Source: a virus
Virus record (IMG/VR): IMGVR_UViG_3300046736_000076
Location: 1 to 41,373 of that record
Direction: 5' to 3' (one strand)
DNA: 41,373 nucleotides
The translations under genes and the position numbers were made by a program. Position 1 is the stretch's first letter. Each line of letters begins with the position of its first letter. Below, piece by piece: positions 38,374 to 41,373 of this stretch. The notes under the pieces were generated by a model that saw only the letters and a list, made by a program, of their open reading frames with translations, was not told the DNA's origin and did no database searches.

Positions 38374-40986
38374 ATGGCACCCACACCGGCGCTGACCGTG
38401 GTTGACTCCCCCAAGGACTTCGGCCCCGGCGCCGAGGGCAAGGTTTCGTTCCTGCTGGCTGAAGTCGAGGCGGCGGAGAAGGACAAGCGGGTCAAGAAGT
38501 GGCGCGAGCGCGGCAACAAGGTGGTGCTGCGCTACCGCGACGAGCGCGAGGACGGCGCCGAGGCTGGCGAGTCCAGCAAGCGCAAGTACAACATCCTGTG
38601 GAGCAACGTGCAGACGTTGATCCCGGCGTTGTTCGGACGCATGCCGCAGCCGGTGGTGGAGCGTCGCTACAGCGACCCCGATCCGGTGGCGCGCGTCGCC
38701 AGCATCATCCTGGAGCGGGTGTTGCAGTACCAGATGCAGACGCAGGGCACCTTCAAGGACACCATAAGGTACGCGTTGCAGGACCGCCTGCTGCCGGGCA
38801 TGGGCTGCGTGTGGGTCAGGTACCAACAAGACGGCGTGAACCCGGTGGGGGATGTGACCCAGAACGTGATGACCCCGCGCCCGGTGAAGTGCGAGGCGTT
38901 CAAGACCATCGTCGACTTCGTGTACTGGCGCGATCTGGGGTTCACGCCATCACGGACGTGGGAGGAAGTGCCCCGCGTGTGGCGCACCGTGTACATGACC
39001 CGCGATGCGCTCGTCGCGCGCTTCGGCGAGCGGGGCAAGGCGGTGCCGCTCAACTACATCCCCAGCCATCACAAGGACGGCGGCGGCAACAATCCGTGGA
39101 ACTCGGGCAACCCGACCGATGAGCCGAAGGCGGCGCTCATCAAGCAGGCGGTGGTCTACGAACTGTGGGAGAAAAATGAGAAAAAAGTATATTGGCTTAA
39201 CCCCGACACTACAAGCCCGTTGGATGTTCGCGCTGATCCCTACGGCTTTCCCGATTTCTTCCCGTGCCCCAAGCCGATGTTTGCAACCAATACCACCGGG
39301 AATCTGTGTCCGGTGCCTGATTACTGTGAGTATCAGGATCAGGCTCAAGAACTGGACGTTGTGGTACAGCGACTTGCCATGCTCACACAGGCTTGCAAGG
39401 TCATCGGCGTCTACGACAGCGAGCAACTGAGCCTGCAACGCATGCTCACCGAGGGCATCGAAAACCAGATGATCCCGGTGGACACATGGGCGGCGTTCGC
39501 GGAGAAGGGTGGCATCAAGGGCACCGTGGATTGGCTGCCGCTGGACAAGGTGATCGAAGTCATCACGCAGTTGACCGCGATCAAGGCGCAGATGATTCAG
39601 GACATCTACCAGATCACCGGCATATCCGACATCATCCGGGGCGCGTCGTCACCCAACGCGACGGCCACCGAACAGCGCATCAAGGCGCAGTACGCGAGCA
39701 TCCGCTTGGACGACATGAAGATGCACGTCGCCCAATTCATCACCGACACCCTGCGCCTGATGGGCCACCTTGCCATCAAGTTCTTCCCGCCCGAGATTCT
39801 GGTGGCGCAATCCACCATCATGCAGTCGCCGGACGGCGTGAAGATGCTGGAAGCGGCGCAGAAGGCGCAGCAGCCCGCGCCGCCGCCACAACCACCGATG
39901 CCGCCGCCCGCAGGTGCGCCGCCGGGACCGATGCCGCCCGGTGGGGCGCCACCGATGCTTGGCCCGCCTGCGGGCGGGATGCCGCCGATGCCGCCGCCCA
40001 ACGGACAAGCGGGGATGCCGCCGCCGGTGATGGGCGGACCGCCGCCCGCGCCGCCGATGCCGGGACCGCCGCCGGTGGCACCGCCGCCGGAGATGATCGT
40101 GATGCAGGCGATCCAACTCCTGAAGTCGGACGAGATCGGCTACCGCATCGATGTCGAGGCGTCGTCGCTGATCGAACCGGATGAGATCGACGAGCGCGAG
40201 GCGCGCGGCACCTTCATGACCGCCGTCACGCAGTTCCTGCAACAAGCGCTGCCCGGCGTGCAGGCGTCACCGGAGTCGGCGCCGATGTTCAAGGCGCTGC
40301 TGCTGTGGAGCGTGCGTGGCTTCCGCGTCGGACGCGACATCGAAGGCATGATCGAAGCCGGGCTGGACGCGATGGCGAACCCGGCGCCGAAGCCGCCGCC
40401 ACCGGACCCGGCACGCGACCTCATCATGGCGAAGCTGGAAGCCACCAAGCAGCAGATGCAGATCGACCAGCAGGCCGCTGCCGAGAAGCAGCAGCGCGAG
40501 ATGGGCGCGCACAGCGCCGAGATGAACGAGAAGCTTCGCCAGATGAACGAGAAGCACGCCGCCGAGTTGCAGGCGTTCAAGGACAAGACGCAGGCCGAGG
40601 TCGAGGCGATCCTGATGAAAGCCGGGGTGCAGTCGCAGGTTACCCAACAGGCAGCGGTGGACAAGGCCGAAGCCCAGGCAACGGACGCCGCCGTCAAGGT
40701 GATGACGGACGACCTGATGACGGACAAGGGCATGGCGCGCGACGACGCCAAGCACGAACAGCAACTGGTGCATGCCGACGAGAAGGCCGAACGCGCCGCC
40801 GCCGAGTCCGACGCCAAGGCGCTGCAAGGCATCGCGCAGAGCGACGCCCAAGCGCAGCAGGGGTTGGAGCAATCCGAGTTGGCGAACCTGCAAGGTCTGA
40901 TGCAGGGCGGCGAGCAGCATGAGCAGTCGCTGACGCAGGAGGAGGAAGCCGCGAAGGCGGCGTTGAAGAACCAACCGAAGGAGTAG
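38374..40986 (+). CDS. Portal protein with proline-rich insert and coiled-coil tail
   Basis: 870 residues. Residues 1-490 match podophage portal proteins: KRVKKWRERGNKVVLRYRDE, 'NILWSNVQTLIPALFGRMPQPVVERR', 'RYALQDRLLPGMGCVWVRYQ' and 'ITGISDIIRGASSPNATATEQRIKAQYASIR', the last being the conserved stem region. Residues about 495-573 are an insert of Pro, Met, Gly and Ala. Residues about 676-870 are a long Ala/Gln/Glu/Lys coiled coil that may form an extended barrel inside the head. Residues about 267-340 (39170-39390) use more A/T-ended codons than the rest. It forms the DNA gateway at one head vertex. Confidence 0.9.
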   Translation: MAPTPALTVVDSPKDFGPGAEGKVSFLLAEVEAAEKDKRVKKWRERGNKVVLRYRDEREDGAEAGESSKRKYNILWSNVQTLIPALFGRMPQPVVERRYSDPDPVARVASIILERVLQYQMQTQGTFKDTIRYALQDRLLPGMGCVWVRYQQDGVNPVGDVTQNVMTPRPVKCEAFKTIVDFVYWRDLGFTPSRTWEEVPRVWRTVYMTRDALVARFGERGKAVPLNYIPSHHKDGGGNNPWNSGNPTDEPKAALIKQAVVYELWEKNEKKVYWLNPDTTSPLDVRADPYGFPDFFPCPKPMFATNTTGNLCPVPDYCEYQDQAQELDVVVQRLAMLTQACKVIGVYDSEQLSLQRMLTEGIENQMIPVDTWAAFAEKGGIKGTVDWLPLDKVIEVITQLTAIKAQMIQDIYQITGISDIIRGASSPNATATEQRIKAQYASIRLDDMKMHVAQFITDTLRLMGHLAIKFFPPEILVAQSTIMQSPDGVKMLEAAQKAQQPAPPPQPPMPPPAGAPPGPMPPGGAPPMLGPPAGGMPPMPPPNGQAGMPPPVMGGPPPAPPMPGPPPVAPPPEMIVMQAIQLLKSDEIGYRIDVEASSLIEPDEIDEREARGTFMTAVTQFLQQALPGVQASPESAPMFKALLLWSVRGFRVGRDIEGMIEAGLDAMANPAPKPPPPDPARDLIMAKLEATKQQMQIDQQAAAEKQQREMGAHSAEMNEKLRQMNEKHAAELQAFKDKTQAEVEAILMKAGVQSQVTQQAAVDKAEAQATDAAVKVMTDDLMTDKGMARDDAKHEQQLVHADEKAERAAAESDAKALQGIAQSDAQAQQGLEQSELANLQGLMQGGEQHEQSLTQEEEAAKAALKNQPKE

Positions 40987-40988
40987 CG

Positions 40989-41195
40989 ATGCCCGATAAC
41001 GACAGCGAGTACAAGCAACGCGTGGTGGACGAGCGCATGGCGCTCAACGACAAGATCGACCGGCTGGCGGCGTTCGTCAAGACGCCGGTGTTCACCGACA
41101 TGGACGACGAGGATCGCAGCCTGCTGACGCAGCAACTGCGCACCATGCGCAACTATCTCGACGTTCTTGACGACCGGATCACGCGCTTCCAATGA
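40989..41195 (+). CDS. Small helical-hairpin phage protein
   Basis: 68 residues. 'SEYKQRVVDERMALNDKIDRLAAFV' and 'LLTQQLRTMRNYLDVLDDRI' form a two-helix hairpin. The pattern strongly resembles a widespread family of short phage proteins (crAss001_48-related), with no established function. Two bases after the portal stop, ATGA overlap with the next gene. Confidence 0.8.
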   Translation: MPDNDSEYKQRVVDERMALNDKIDRLAAFVKTPVFTDMDDEDRSLLTQQLRTMRNYLDVLDDRITRFQ

Positions 41196-41373
41196 GCAAG
41201 CGCACCTTCCGCTACGATCCGGTGTCCGGCCAGATGATCGAAGTCATCTGGTCGGACGACCCACGCCTGCACAGCGTGCAGGGTGAGATCGAGCCGTTCA
41301 TCTCACCGCGCGACGGCACCGTGATCCGCAGCCGCGCGCACATGCGCGACTACATGGCGCAGCACAACCTGGT
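41192..41373 (+). CDS. Conserved short phage protein, 5' part (continues at position 1)
   Basis: Starts MSKRTFRYDPVSGQMIEVIW and runs off the window; the part from 41247 duplicates the beginning of the window. ATG overlaps the previous stop (ATGA). The full 113-residue protein is described under 1-287. Confidence 0.85.
   Translation, partial: MSKRTFRYDPVSGQMIEVIWSDDPRLHSVQGEIEPFISPRDGTVIRSRAHMRDYMAQHNL
41247..41373. repeat. 127-bp terminal overlap, right copy
   Basis: Identical to 1-127; marks closure of a circular or terminally redundant genome of 41,246 bp. Confidence 0.95.

Noticed and set aside
39178-39187. A-rich slippery sequence for programmed frameshifting in the portal gene
   Set aside because: The A-run is in the wrong register for an A-AAA-AAG slip (zero frame reads AAA AAA GTA), and no plausible alternative-frame product follows.

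Overview
The window is an essentially complete genome of a tailed double-stranded DNA bacteriophage with a podovirus-like (short-tailed) gene set. The last 127 bases (41247-41373) repeat the first 127 (1-127), and one gene reads straight across the join, so the molecule closes into a circle of 41,246 unique bases. It is GC-rich. It has no integrase, no recognisable lysogeny repressor, no tRNA gene and no phage RNA polymerase, so transcription presumably depends on the host enzyme. A gene with a complete PEP-CTERM sorting tag suggests a Gram-negative host with an exosortase system, most likely an environmental betaproteobacterium (inference).

Layout. (1) 36.7-41.4 kb and 0-18.05 kb, read rightward: packaging (small and large terminase), portal, two short proteins, scaffold, major capsid protein, a likely decoration protein, head-tail adaptor, tail nozzle, a GNAT acetyltransferase, a run of Ala/Gln/Gly/Pro-rich proteins that are probably ejection or internal virion proteins with a PAPS-reductase-like PP-loop enzyme among them, a tail fibre, an Ig-domain virion protein, two small membrane or lipoproteins, a proline-rich repeat protein and a small two-helix membrane protein (holin candidate). 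(2) 18.18-18.90 kb: a rightward singleton for a secreted PEP-CTERM protein. (3) 18.89-31.23 kb, read leftward: a long, tightly overlapping early/replication operon encoding a primase-helicase, SNF2-like helicase, VRR-NUC nuclease, Cas4/RecB-like nuclease, family A DNA polymerase, a C5 cytosine methyltransferase, a HicA-like protein, a ParB-like protein and many very small proteins, including four single-helix membrane peptides of 34-39 residues. (4) 31.23-32.01 kb: a non-coding region with a 24-bp perfect palindrome and related palindromes, short tandem repeats and a leftward terminator. (5) 32.0-35.95 kb, read leftward: a self-contained cassette of a CobS-like MoxR AAA+ ATPase, a CobT-like VWA protein, two short upstream proteins and a 19-residue lipoprotein downstream, with its own promoter and terminator. 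(6) 36.0-36.7 kb: a non-coding region with 14-bp iterons, an AT-rich tract and a second palindrome array; it is the best candidate for the replication origin.

The two leftward operons start from near-identical promoter elements (13 identical bases containing TATAAT), so they are probably switched on together early. The virion operon is broken by intrinsic terminators after the capsid/decoration genes, the proline-rich gene and the holin-like gene. No endolysin could be recognised. The strongest leads are the phage-borne PEP-CTERM protein, the CobS/CobT-like cassette with its tiny lipoprotein, and the iteron/palindrome control regions.
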